The translations under genes and the position numbers were made by a program. Below the pieces are notes generated by a model. It saw only the letters and a list, made by a program, of their open reading frames with translations, was not told the origin of the DNA and did no database searches. Shown here piece by piece: positions 5,829 through 12,703 of a DNA stretch of 12,712 nucleotides. Positions within the stretch are counted from its first letter, which is position 1, and each line of letters starts with the position of its first letter. Source of the DNA: Firmicutes bacterium UBA1440 (GTDB lineage: Bacteria > Bacillota > Clostridia > Peptostreptococcales > Anaerovoracaceae); contig DCTM01000025.1 of NCBI GenBank assembly GCA_002329565.1, forward strand, positions 3,452 to 16,163. The letters are read 5' to 3'.

Positions 5829-7430
5829 ATGGCAAAGAAAACATTTATCCAAGGGGCTGCGATCCTCGGAATGGCCGGTATTATTGTAAAGATACTCGGC
5901 GCATTCTTCCGCATTCCGCTTGGGAATATGATCGGAGACAACGGGATGGCGTATTACCAAGCCGTGTATCCGATTTATAATATTTTTCTCGCCATCTCTA
6001 CGGCGGGCATCCCGGTCGCGATTTCCAAGATGGTCTCTGAGCGCAATGCGCTAGGCAGATATTACGACGGATACCGAGTGTTTAAGGTGTCGTTTTTCTT
6101 GATGTTTATGATCGGAACAGCCTCGTTTTTGCTGTGCTTTTTCGGTGCGGAAGCTTACTTTACCGCCTGTATGATTCCCGAGGCACAATACGCTATGAGA
6201 GCACTGGCACCGGCTCTGCTTCTTGTACCGATTATGGCCTCGTTTCGCGGCTATTTCCAAGGCAATCAAAATATGAAGCCCACGGCTTTTTCGCAGGTGG
6301 TCGAACAAATTTTCCGCGTCGGCGTGGGTCTGACGCTGGCCTATGTTTTTTTGGGCCGCGGGTTGGAATACGCTGCGGCAGGTGCGGCTTTCGGTGCTAC
6401 GGCGGGCTCGCTCGGCGGCATCATGGTAGTGATGCTTATTTTCGTTATAAGTAAAAAGCGTTACAAGAAGAATATTGAGAGAAGCAAGAGCAACAGCGAG
6501 GAAAGTGCGGCCTATATCCTGGGAAGAATAGTTGTTTTCGCTGTACCGATTACTCTCGGTGCTGCGATTATGCCGATTATGAACGCTATAGATGTACCGA
6601 TTGTTATGTCAAGGCTGCAGGGATCCGCGGGCTTCAGCTACGCTGAAGCAAAGGCTTTGTACGGCCAGCTTTCGGGCTTTTCGGGTTCGCTTATAAACTT
6701 TCCGCAGGTACTGACGCAGGCGATCGCAATGAGTCTGGTGCCTGTTGTGGCTGAGATGCATAAGCTCGGCAAGACTCACGAACTGCGTGACAATATTCAC
6801 ACGGGCTTTCGCATGGCGGTGACCGTCGGTTTGCCCTGCGCGGTCGGGTTGATGGTACTCGCGGAGCCCATCATGTTGATGCTGTTTCCGATGCAGAAAG
6901 CGAGCGCTGTCGGTGCGGCGCAGTGCCTGATTATCATGGCGTTCGGTGTTGTCTTCCTCTCAAGCGTGCAGACGCTTACGGGAGTATTGCAGGGTATCGG
7001 CAGACAACTCGTACCCGTAATTAACATGTGCTTCGGTGCGGCTGCCAAAATTGCGCTGACCTATTGGTTGACGGGCATTCCGGCGATTAATGTAAAGGGC
7101 GCAGCAATCGGTACAGTCGCGGCATATATTATTGCTTCAGTTCTTAATTTGATTGCTGTAAAGCGCTATACGGGAACACAATTCGATTTGGGATTGGTCT
7201 ATTTGAAGCCGGGAATTTCAGCCGTCGTTATGGGCATCGTTGCCTGGGTTACATATCATTTATTGAGCGGCGTGATCGGAGGAACCTTGGCCACGTTGGC
7301 GGCAATTGCTTTGGCAGCTTTCGTGTACGGCTATATGCTTTTGAAGACGCGCGCTATTACCCGGGATGAACTTGCGGGCATGCCTAAGGGCAGACACCTG
7401 GTCAGGATAGCGGACAGATTTATAAAATAG
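5829..7430 (+). CDS. SpoVB/YabM-type polysaccharide flippase (MOP/MATE superfamily)
   Basis: This 533-residue integral membrane protein belongs to the oligosaccharidyl-lipid/polysaccharide exporter superfamily, which flips lipid-linked sugars (for example peptidoglycan or spore-cortex precursors) across the membrane. The N-terminus has the SpoVB/YabM/MurJ-like pattern ILGMAGIIVKILGAFFRIPLG (about residues 12-32), with NMIGDNGMAYYQAVYPIYN following. ALLLVPIMASFRGYFQGNQNM and VVEQIFRVGVGL lie further on. Repeated hydrophobic segments indicate about 12-14 transmembrane helices. ATG directly follows the amidohydrolase stop with only a weak GGGAG site, implying translational coupling; mazG begins 14 bases after its stop. 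Position between spoVT and mazG matches Bacillus yabM; SpoVB proper is a paralogue, so I give no symbol. Confidence 0.9.
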   Translation: MAKKTFIQGAAILGMAGIIVKILGAFFRIPLGNMIGDNGMAYYQAVYPIYNIFLAISTAGIPVAISKMVSERNALGRYYDGYRVFKVSFFLMFMIGTASFLLCFFGAEAYFTACMIPEAQYAMRALAPALLLVPIMASFRGYFQGNQNMKPTAFSQVVEQIFRVGVGLTLAYVFLGRGLEYAAAGAAFGATAGSLGGIMVVMLIFVISKKRYKKNIERSKSNSEESAAYILGRIVVFAVPITLGAAIMPIMNAIDVPIVMSRLQGSAGFSYAEAKALYGQLSGFSGSLINFPQVLTQAIAMSLVPVVAEMHKLGKTHELRDNIHTGFRMAVTVGLPCAVGLMVLAEPIMLMLFPMQKASAVGAAQCLIIMAFGVVFLSSVQTLTGVLQGIGRQLVPVINMCFGAAAKIALTYWLTGIPAINVKGAAIGTVAAYIIASVLNLIAVKRYTGTQFDLGLVYLKPGISAVVMGIVAWVTYHLLSGVIGGTLATLAAIALAAFVYGYMLLKTRAITRDELAGMPKGRHLVRIADRFIK

Positions 7431-7444
7431 GTAGGGATAAAATA

Positions 7445-8293
7445 ATGGATAACTACGAAAAATACAGCCATCTGATGGAGGAAGCACAGACAGATGAAGA
7501 GGCATTCCGGCGGCTGTGGGAGATTGTCAAAATTCTGAGGGCGGAGTGCCCTTGGGACAAGGAGCAGACATATGAGAGCCTGCGCAGCTGCATGATTGAG
7601 GAAGCGTATGAGGCGGTCGATGCTGTCAACAGAAAGGATACTGTAAATTTCAAAGAAGAGCTTGGCGACGTGTGCTTGCAGATTTTGATGAATTCTCAAA
7701 TTGCAGAAGAAAAAGGGGATTTTTTGTTGAAGGATGTCATGAATTCGGAGTGCGATAAGATGATACGCCGTCATCCCCATATTTTTTCCAAAGAAGAGAT
7801 TAAAACAGTTGACAAAGTGCTTGAAAAATGGGAAAATATCAAAAGAACGGAAACAGACAAGAAGACTCAAACAGAAAGGCTGTTAAGTATTCCGAGAGCG
7901 CTTCCCGCTTTGACTCGCAGTTACAAACTCCAGAGCAAAGCTGCGGATGTGGGTTTTGATTGGGATGACGTTTCGGGGGCTTTTCTGAAAATTGAAGAAG
8001 AAACGGAAGAATTAAAAGAAAGCTGTGCACATGGTTTCAGAGAAGAGATGCTTGAAGAGTTGGGCGACATACTTTTTTCTGCGGTAAATGTGGCGCGTTT
8101 TCTTAAGATTGATCCGGAGGAAGCTTTGAATGCATCGTCGGATAAATTCCTTAGGCGTTTTCAATATGTGGAGGAAGCCGCATTGAAACAAGGACTCCGT
8201 TTGCAGGAAATGACTCTTGCGCAAATGGACAAGCTTTGGGATGAAGCGAAGGTGCTGGAAAAAAAAGTAAGATATTATTTAAGGAGGATATAG
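7445..8293 (+). CDS. mazG: Nucleoside triphosphate pyrophosphohydrolase MazG
   Basis: MazG hydrolyses NTPs/dNTPs to monophosphates and pyrophosphate, acting in nucleotide housecleaning. The 282-residue protein has two tandem MazG repeats. The first has [11 protein letters not shown] (36-46) with metal-binding EEAYE (52-56) and EELGD (71-75). The second has FDWDD (171-175) with EEETE (184-188) and EELGD (204-208). RRHPHIF (108-114), between them, is a strong MazG signature. Bacillus YabN at this locus carries an N-terminal tetrapyrrole methylase domain, which is absent here, so this is the stand-alone form like E. coli MazG. It is the third gene of the operon, and the HU ribosome site AAGGAGG lies inside its last codons (8281-8287). 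Confidence 0.95.
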   Translation: MDNYEKYSHLMEEAQTDEEAFRRLWEIVKILRAECPWDKEQTYESLRSCMIEEAYEAVDAVNRKDTVNFKEELGDVCLQILMNSQIAEEKGDFLLKDVMNSECDKMIRRHPHIFSKEEIKTVDKVLEKWENIKRTETDKKTQTERLLSIPRALPALTRSYKLQSKAADVGFDWDDVSGAFLKIEEETEELKESCAHGFREEMLEELGDILFSAVNVARFLKIDPEEALNASSDKFLRRFQYVEEAALKQGLRLQEMTLAQMDKLWDEAKVLEKKVRYYLRRI

Positions 8294-8298
8294 TTATT

Positions 8299-8577
8299 AT
8301 GAATAAGGCGGAGTTAGTGGCTGCAGTAGCTGAGAAGGCCAACCTTACAAAGAAAGATGCGGAAAGTGCGGTAAACGCATTTGTGGCAAGCGTTGAAGAA
8401 GCTCTTGTAAAAGGTGAGAAGGTACAGTTGATTGGTTTCGGCACTTTCGAAACAAGAGACAGAAAAGAAAGACAGGGAAGAAATCCGAGAAAGCCGGGAG
8501 AAATCATCAAGATTGAAGCATCCAAGGCTCCTGTATTCAAAGCCGGCAAAGCTTTAAAAGATGCTGTTAATAAATAA
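8299..8577 (+). CDS. hup: HU family nucleoid DNA-binding protein
   Basis: HU is a small basic dimeric protein that bends DNA non-specifically and organises the nucleoid. The 92-residue length is standard. Conserved features are [21 protein letters not shown] at the N-terminus, [18 protein letters not shown] (the beta-arm entry with the HU signature), and a [15 protein letters not shown] ending. ATG at 8299 follows AAGGAGG by 11 bases and begins 5 bases after mazG, so it is the last gene of the operon before a strong terminator. HU between mazG and an S4 gene is a familiar clostridial order. IHF-like subunits are less likely in this lineage. Confidence 0.96.
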   Translation: MNKAELVAAVAEKANLTKKDAESAVNAFVASVEEALVKGEKVQLIGFGTFETRDRKERQGRNPRKPGEIIKIEASKAPVFKAGKALKDAVNK

Positions 8578-8591
8578 AATGAACTTACGAG

Positions 8592-8617
8592 AAAGCAGCC
8601 GCATGGCTGCTTTTGTT
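8592..8617 (+). terminator. Intrinsic terminator after hup
   Basis: AAAGCAGCC (8592-8600) pairs with GGCTGCTTT (8605-8613) around a GCAT loop, followed by a T-rich tail. It ends the amidohydrolase-flippase-mazG-hup transcript, though I see no clear promoter between it and the S4 gene, so partial read-through probably feeds the next gene. Confidence 0.85.
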
Positions 8618-8652
8618 AATTTGAACATCTGACCCATCTTGGAGGCGAACAC

Positions 8653-8892
8653 ATGCGTGTAGACAAATTTTTAAAAAATTCGCGGCTCATCAAGAGACGC
8701 ACCGTTGCCAAGGAAGCATGCGATAAAGAACGCATCACCGTCAACGGCAAGACGGCCAAACCGGGTACCGAAGTGAAGGAAGGCGATATCATTAAGATAG
8801 TCTTCGGAAGCAGCGAAGTGACCGTAAAAGTAAAGAAATTGATTGACTCGTCTAAAAAAGACGATGCGGCGGAAATGTACGAAATCGTATAG
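8653..8892 (+). CDS. rqcP: RqcP-like S4-domain RNA-binding protein (YabO family)
   Basis: This 79-residue protein is an almost complete S4 RNA-binding fold: MRVDKFLKNSRLIKRRTVAKEACD at the N-terminus, ITVNGKTAKPGTEVKEGDIIKIVF in the middle, and a C-terminal KKDDAAEMYEIV. It closely follows Bacillus RqcP (YabO), which binds stalled 50S subunits with RqcH and helps add C-terminal alanine tails in ribosome quality control. GGAGG lies 7 bases ahead of the ATG. Position after mazG-hup agrees with the conserved locus; the usual downstream yabP-yabQ-divIC are not found. HslR-type heat-shock S4 proteins are the alternative, but length and locus favour RqcP. Confidence 0.9.
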   Translation: MRVDKFLKNSRLIKRRTVAKEACDKERITVNGKTAKPGTEVKEGDIIKIVFGSSEVTVKVKKLIDSSKKDDAAEMYEIV

Positions 8893-8894
8893 GA

Positions 8895-8942
8895 AAAAAA
8901 CCTCCCGGCAATACTAAATGTATTGATGCAAGGAGGTTTTTT
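8895..8942 (+). terminator. Hairpin with U run that also hides the ribosome site of the next gene
   Basis: AAAAAACCTCC (8895-8905) pairs with GGAGGTTTTTT (8932-8942), 11 bp. Inside, CAATAC/GTATTG (8909-8914 with 8920-8925) can add six pairs. As an RNA it resembles a terminator ending exactly at the next start codon (8943). Its 3' arm is the GGAGG ribosome site of that gene, so any read-through mRNA would have this site masked. It could act as terminator, translational brake, or both. Confidence 0.75.
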
Positions 8943-9710
8943 ATGTCCGAAAAAAAGGGAATCGGCATCCCGCGGGGATTGTTTTTTTACAGATACAGAC
9001 CCTTCCTCATGAATTTCGCGGACAGCATCGACGCGGACATCGTTTTTGGCGCCAAGACGAATGACAGGATTCGCAGAATGGGGCAGTGTAATTGTGATGA
9101 GCGGGCCTGTGCGGCGGAAAAGATATTCGCGGGTCATTGTCAAGCTCTGCAGGAAAAGGGTTATGAGGTATTTGTGCCTGAGGACTTCCGCCCGCGCACC
9201 GGCAGCAAGTCTTGCAGAGGTGAGAAGCTCAATGCCGAAGAGGACACTGAGTGTTTTAAAGATGAACTCTGGCTGACGGCAAACAAATTCGGCGTAACAA
9301 AACGCAATTTTGATACGGCATTTGAAAACGGGACGCATGCACAGAAGTATACTGTCAGAGGGTACAATAATCAAGGCTATCCGTACAAAATATTGCTTGC
9401 CGGCCGCCCTTACAATATATACGACGAATATGCGAACCTGAATATTGTTTCCAAACTGCACAGACTGGGCATCGGTGTGGTGACCCAAGAGCGCTTGAGC
9501 GAGCGTTCGGAAAGAGAAATCCAAGGTATCGTTTACATCTGCTGCTTCGATTGCAAGGATGATGCGGTGCGCATCGTCGACCTGCGCAAGCGATTTGAGG
9601 GATCGCCGTTTTTGGTAATCGAGACGGGGGAACATCTGTATAACGCCGGACTCAATGCGCGCCTTGAGGCTTTTAAATTTTTAATCGAAGAGAGGAGCCG
9701 GCGGTCATGA
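8943..9710 (+). CDS. DUF2229 protein, acyl-CoA dehydratase activase-related
   Basis: This 255-residue protein belongs to the DUF2229 family, found in or next to activator proteins of 2-hydroxyacyl-CoA dehydratases. Typical blocks are IGIPRGLFFYRYRPF (7-21), ACAAEKIFAGH (55-65; usual form ACLPxKxxxGH), YKILLAGRPYNIYDEYANL (148-166), and PFLVIETGEHLYNAGLNARLEAF (222-244). Cysteines at 49, 51, 56, 66, 91, 200, 201 and 204 could bind an Fe-S cluster, though this is inference. It is shorter than many family members that I recall (300 or more residues). GGAGG sits 6 bases from ATG but inside a hairpin arm. It overlaps the following activase gene by ATGA. The catalytic dehydratase subunits are not in the window, so the target is unknown. 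Confidence 0.82.
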   Translation: MSEKKGIGIPRGLFFYRYRPFLMNFADSIDADIVFGAKTNDRIRRMGQCNCDERACAAEKIFAGHCQALQEKGYEVFVPEDFRPRTGSKSCRGEKLNAEEDTECFKDELWLTANKFGVTKRNFDTAFENGTHAQKYTVRGYNNQGYPYKILLAGRPYNIYDEYANLNIVSKLHRLGIGVVTQERLSERSEREIQGIVYICCFDCKDDAVRIVDLRKRFEGSPFLVIETGEHLYNAGLNARLEAFKFLIEERSRRS

Positions 9711-10663
9711 AAGGTGAAGTAAAATATTATTTGGGAATCGATGCGGGTGCGTCTGCCTGTGCTTTTGCAATTATCGATGAGGAAGGTACGGTATGTGAGG
9801 CTTTTACGGAGTCGCTCGAAGGCGGCATTGTAAAAGCCACTTTGCGAGGGCTCGAAAATTTGGAAGACGATTACAGTTGCAGTTTGATTTGCGGTGTGGG
9901 GGTGACGGGCAGCGGCAGAGAGCTGCCTGCCGCCATCGTCGGCGGCGATGCTGTTGTCGGCGAGATTCCCGCTCTGGCCGCCGCGGTTGCCGATCTTCTG
10001 CCGGAGACGCACAGCATTATCAAAATCGGCAACAGAAATGCCGCATTCATCGCTATGAATGGCGGCAGGTTGGCAGATTTCTCCGTAGGAGAAATCTGCG
10101 CAGCGGGAATGGGTGCATTTATTGACAGTGAGGCTGCTTGTATGGGCATGAGCAGCGATGACTTCGGACGCAGAGCTATGATCGCAAAGCCTGTCACCTT
10201 GCATGGTGACTGCCTTTGTGTTGTGGAAGAAGATATCGTCAGAAAACGTCAGATGGGATATGGCAGCAACGAAATTGCTGCGGGAATCTGTGAAGCGCTG
10301 GCGGACAGGTATATAAAAAAGGTTATCGAAGGAAGAGAAGTCGCGGCGCCGGCGATTTTCGTCGGCGGCGTGGCAGCAAATCGAGGCTTAGTGCAAAATC
10401 TCTCCGAGAAATTGTCCATTGGGATTAAGGTGCCGGAATACTATCGCGAGATGGGCGCCGTCGGCGCCGCCGTACTCGCCAAACGGGGCGAGTACGGGCG
10501 CAGCCGCTTTCGCGGCTTCGCCATCTCGCAGATGAAAATAGAGGCCGTCCCGTTTGAGTGCGGGGACTGCGACAACGACTGTGAAATCATAAAATTAAGA
10601 GCGGGGAGCGTTGAAATCGGCTATTTCGGCGATCGTTGCGAAAAACACGGGGCGCGATTATAA
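9707..10663 (+). CDS. BadF/BadG/BcrA/BcrD-type acyl-CoA dehydratase activase homologue, degenerate motifs
   Basis: Family members are Fe-S ASKHA ATPases that drive one electron into 2-hydroxyacyl-CoA dehydratases or aryl-CoA reductases. The 318-residue protein keeps the two cluster-binding Cys positions, CAAGMGAF (Cys131) and HGDCLCVVEEDIV (Cys169), and the adenosine motif FVGGVAANRGL (218-228). However, the phosphate motifs differ from consensus: LGIDAGASACAF (9-20) replaces LGIDxGSTTTK, and KIGNRNAAFI (106-115) replaces DIGGQDxK. The usual Thr-Thr-Lys and Gln-Asp are thus missing, so ATP hydrolysis may be lost or altered. A C-terminal extension (about 284-318) carries C-x2-C-x3-C-x18-C, a possible extra metal site. 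It is translationally coupled to the DUF2229 gene. Convergent with the DedA gene, with only 26 bases between and no clear terminator. Confidence 0.85.
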   Translation: MKGEVKYYLGIDAGASACAFAIIDEEGTVCEAFTESLEGGIVKATLRGLENLEDDYSCSLICGVGVTGSGRELPAAIVGGDAVVGEIPALAAAVADLLPETHSIIKIGNRNAAFIAMNGGRLADFSVGEICAAGMGAFIDSEAACMGMSSDDFGRRAMIAKPVTLHGDCLCVVEEDIVRKRQMGYGSNEIAAGICEALADRYIKKVIEGREVAAPAIFVGGVAANRGLVQNLSEKLSIGIKVPEYYREMGAVGAAVLAKRGEYGRSRFRGFAISQMKIEAVPFECGDCDNDCEIIKLRAGSVEIGYFGDRCEKHGARL

Positions 10664-10689
10664 CTGAACGAAAATTTTCCGCAAAAGAG

Positions 10690-11295
10690 TTATGAATCAC
10701 GCCCGAATAATTTAAAAGTTAAAATCAGACCGATGACGGTCAAGAGGACGACGGCTGCATCGGTGAATGTATTAAGATACGGCATGCCGCTTTCCCAAGC
10801 ATCTCCGAGAACCGTGCCGAGCAAAACAAGCACGCTGTTCCAAAGTGCTGTGCCGATGCCGGTGAGAAAGAAAAACAGCAGAGGATTCATCCTTGCAGCT
10901 CCTGCAGGGATGGAAATCAAGCTGCGCACTATAGGGATGCAACGGCACACGAGAACAGCCGCAGTCTGATACTTTACAAAAGCTTCGCCGGCGATATCCA
11001 CGTGGCGAGGTTTCAGATGCAGCGCCCTGCCTGCTTTGCTTGCAACAAAGCGATGGAGGCGTTTTTTTGTGAGAAGGCGTCCGACTGCATACAAGACTGC
11101 AGCCCCGAGCAGAGAGCCCAGCGTTGCAACGGCAATCACGGCCGGCGCAGTCATATCTGTATGTAAAGTCAGGAATCCGCCGAACAGAAGAACGACCTCC
11201 GAAGGAATCGGCGGAAAGATATTTTCTGTGAATATGAGAAGCAGGATACCGAGGTATCCGTAATTGTTGATAATTTCAATTAAAATCTCGCGCAT
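10690..11295 (-). CDS. DedA family (SNARE-associated/VTT domain) membrane protein
   Basis: DedA proteins are polytopic inner-membrane proteins; several act as lipid (undecaprenyl-phosphate or phosphatidylethanolamine) scramblases or transporters. The 201-residue length is typical. Signatures are ENIFPPIPSEVVLLFGGF (24-41), the glycine-rich stretch LGSLLGAAVLYAVGR (59-73), and RCIPIVRSLISIPAGAARM (118-136) with the conserved Arg, Pro and Gly. Hydrophobic stretches at about 10-25, 50-70, 138-165 and 178-196 fit membrane segments. ATG at 11295 has a weak GGGATGGG-like site before it. It stands alone with its own promoter-like sequence. Substrate is not predictable here. Confidence 0.93.
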   Translation of the reverse strand: MREILIEIINNYGYLGILLLIFTENIFPPIPSEVVLLFGGFLTLHTDMTAPAVIAVATLGSLLGAAVLYAVGRLLTKKRLHRFVASKAGRALHLKPRHVDIAGEAFVKYQTAAVLVCRCIPIVRSLISIPAGAARMNPLLFFFLTGIGTALWNSVLVLLGTVLGDAWESGMPYLNTFTDAAVVLLTVIGLILTFKLFGRDS

Positions 11296-11338
11296 ATCCC
11301 ATCCCTGTAAACAAAACAGCTATCCCCCGATATGAGAA

Positions 11339-11360
11339 CAAGCAGTCGACAAACTGCTTG
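11339..11360. repeat. Inverted repeat between the DedA and DUF4363 genes
   Basis: CAAGCAGT (11339-11346) and ACTGCTTG (11353-11360) form a perfect 8-bp stem with a six-base loop. It lies in the DedA leader, about 45 bases before its ATG. A strong T run is absent on either strand, so it may be a weak terminator for the upstream DUF4363 gene, an operator, or an mRNA-stabilising stem. Confidence 0.5.
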
Positions 11361-11379
11361 CAACTTCATACTGTATATA

Positions 11380-11409
11380 ATTGTATCACAGGACAACGCC
11401 GAAAAACAA
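11380..11409 (-). promoter_or_regulatory. Putative sigma-A promoter of the DedA gene
   Basis: On the minus strand TTGTTT (11409-11404) and TACAAT (11385-11380) are 18 bases apart. Transcription would start near 11373 and read through the inverted repeat at 11339-11360 into the DedA gene. Box quality is fair, with no other support. Confidence 0.4.
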
Positions 11410-11417
11410 TAAGAACA

Positions 11418-11801
11418 TCAGAAAACATTTTCAAGAAGAAAGCTTTCGTTTTTGCCGAGCAGTTTCAGTTGTTCGCCCAAGCAAGCCAATTCGCCTCCTG
11501 CGTTTGAAACGTCCTTGGCTTTGATGTAATATTTTACACGTGCCAGCGTATAGTCAGCCTCATTGATAGAAATCGTATCAAAGAAGAAGACTGCCTTTTT
11601 TCTGTAATCGTTCCATGCCGACTCCAAAGGTTTGAACGACGTTTCGACTTCACTCCAGTTTTCGGCCTCTATAGCCGGAAGAATCTTTTCTTCGATTGTG
11701 GCAATATACATATTTAATTTCTCATCGGAGTAGGTTTCGTATGCGTACCAAATGCCGGAGAGTAACGCCAGCGATAAAAAGGAAATCAGAAATGCTCTCA
11801 A
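11418..11801 (-). CDS. DUF4363 family membrane-anchored protein
   Basis: This 127-residue protein has one N-terminal hydrophobic segment (about residues 3-20, AFLISFLSLALLSGIWYA). A mostly helical, charged domain with EEKILPAIEAENWSEVE and AWNDYRKK follows, placing most of the protein outside the membrane. It matches what I know of DUF4363 proteins, which are often encoded beside DUF421 genes, as here; the function is unknown. The start is TTG (11801-11799), overlapping the DUF421 stop as TTGA. A GGAGG site lies 10 bases ahead within the end of the upstream gene. The pair is therefore likely co-translated. Confidence 0.75.
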   Translation of the reverse strand: MRAFLISFLSLALLSGIWYAYETYSDEKLNMYIATIEEKILPAIEAENWSEVETSFKPLESAWNDYRKKAVFFFDTISINEADYTLARVKYYIKAKDVSNAGGELACLGEQLKLLGKNESFLLENVF

Positions 11802-12499
11802 ATTGTAAACACCTCCTGTGACACTTTTTTGTCGCGTTTATAAACATGAACGGTTCCGTTATCATCGGAAAACGCCAGGAATACTTCGGATACCTCGCAA
11901 CCGCCGTGAAGACGGAGTTGAGCAAGAAACGATTCGCGTTCATATCCGATTGCTTTTAAATTACCTTCATATATATAACCGTCGGAAACGATCATTAACG
12001 GCATTAAGATCTTCGGTTTGATAATCGCCATATCGTCCGGAGTCAACGGTTGTTTTCCCGCTTTGAGAATAATGCTCAATTGTCCGTTTGATTCCATTAC
12101 AGCATACTGAACATCGGACAGAGACGGAGCGCTGCCCAGACGCAGTTGCTCCATCAAGTCGTTGTTAGAGATGCGCAGAGAGCGCATTTCGTTTACGTTT
12201 ATCTTGCCGTCGTCTATCAATACGCTTGGAGTACCGCTGATAAAGTTCTTGAATTTTTCACTTTTAATAGAAAGGAATGAAATCAGCACCTGCAAGAACA
12301 GCAGAGTAAATACGGCAGCTACGCCATTAATCAATGAAATCTGAGAAGATTCTATCGGCAGCGACGCAAGTTCGGCAATCATAAAGATGATTACCATTTG
12401 AAACGGCGACATTTTCGAAAGCTCGGACTTGCCCATAATTCGTACAACGAAGAGTACGACAAAATACAAAATGATCGTTCTGATCACAATGATAGCCAA
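11798..12499 (-). CDS. DUF421 (YetF-like) membrane protein
   Basis: This 233-residue protein of the DUF421/YetF family has three N-terminal membrane segments (about 2-19, 33-50 and 56-76). A cytosolic YcaP-type alpha/beta domain follows with GTPSVLIDDGKINVNEMRSLRIS and DVQYAVMESNGQLSIILK. RIMGKSELSKMSPFQMV (20-36) is the family hallmark (usual form GKRxxxxLSPFD). The TTG start at 12499 is preceded by GGAGG at 7 bases; the frame stays open further upstream but that stretch is unlike the family and overlaps promoter sequence. Several Bacillus DUF421 proteins are spore membrane proteins affecting heat resistance or germination. A sigma-G-like promoter lies upstream, hinting at a similar role, which is inference. 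Confidence 0.9.
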   Translation of the reverse strand: MAIIVIRTIILYFVVLFVVRIMGKSELSKMSPFQMVIIFMIAELASLPIESSQISLINGVAAVFTLLFLQVLISFLSIKSEKFKNFISGTPSVLIDDGKINVNEMRSLRISNNDLMEQLRLGSAPSLSDVQYAVMESNGQLSIILKAGKQPLTPDDMAIIKPKILMPLMIVSDGYIYEGNLKAIGYERESFLAQLRLHGGCEVSEVFLAFSDDNGTVHVYKRDKKVSQEVFTI

Positions 12500-12550
12500 A
12501 TCAACACCTCCGTAGGGATTATTGTATTTGCGGATATTAGCATATGCAAG

Positions 12551-12580
12551 TAGTATGTACGGATTCGGCAAAAATATGAA
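12551..12580 (-). promoter_or_regulatory. Putative sigma-G-like promoter of the DUF421-DUF4363 operon
   Basis: On the minus strand TTCATA (12580-12575) is followed after 17 bases by CATACTA (12557-12551), the latter being the classic forespore -10. The start would be near 12544, about 45 bases before the TTG start codon. It has the same spacing as the element before spoVT. No good sigma-A promoter was found for this operon. Confidence 0.4.
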
Positions 12581-12598
12581 AAAGCGGCAAGAAAAGTA

Positions 12599-12627
12599 TT
12601 GACAATGCCACATAATCTTGGTAGTAT
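12599..12627 (+). promoter_or_regulatory. Strong sigma-A promoter reading out of the window, stable-RNA-like P1
   Basis: A perfect TTGACA (12599-12604) and TAGTAT (12622-12627) are spaced by 17 bases, directed rightward away from the DUF421 gene. Downstream bases 12630-12697 hold no ORF but do contain CCTTGAAAGACAACTTGAG, reminiscent of rRNA leader sequences of Clostridia. A second TTGACA follows at 12698. The gene served lies beyond the window. Confidence 0.6.
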
Positions 12628-12697
12628 ATACAAGCTGTCGCAAATGCAGCAACCTTGAAAGACAACTTGAGAAAAGTGAAAAAGTCGAAAAAAGAGG

Positions 12698-12703
12698 TTG
12701 ACA
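12698..12703 (+). promoter_or_regulatory. Second -35 box (P2) at the window edge
   Basis: TTGACA occurs 99 bases after the first one in the same direction; its -10 would fall near 12721, outside the window. Two closely spaced consensus -35 boxes with a non-coding stretch between are typical of rRNA operon tandem promoters, but only half of this promoter is visible. Confidence 0.4.
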
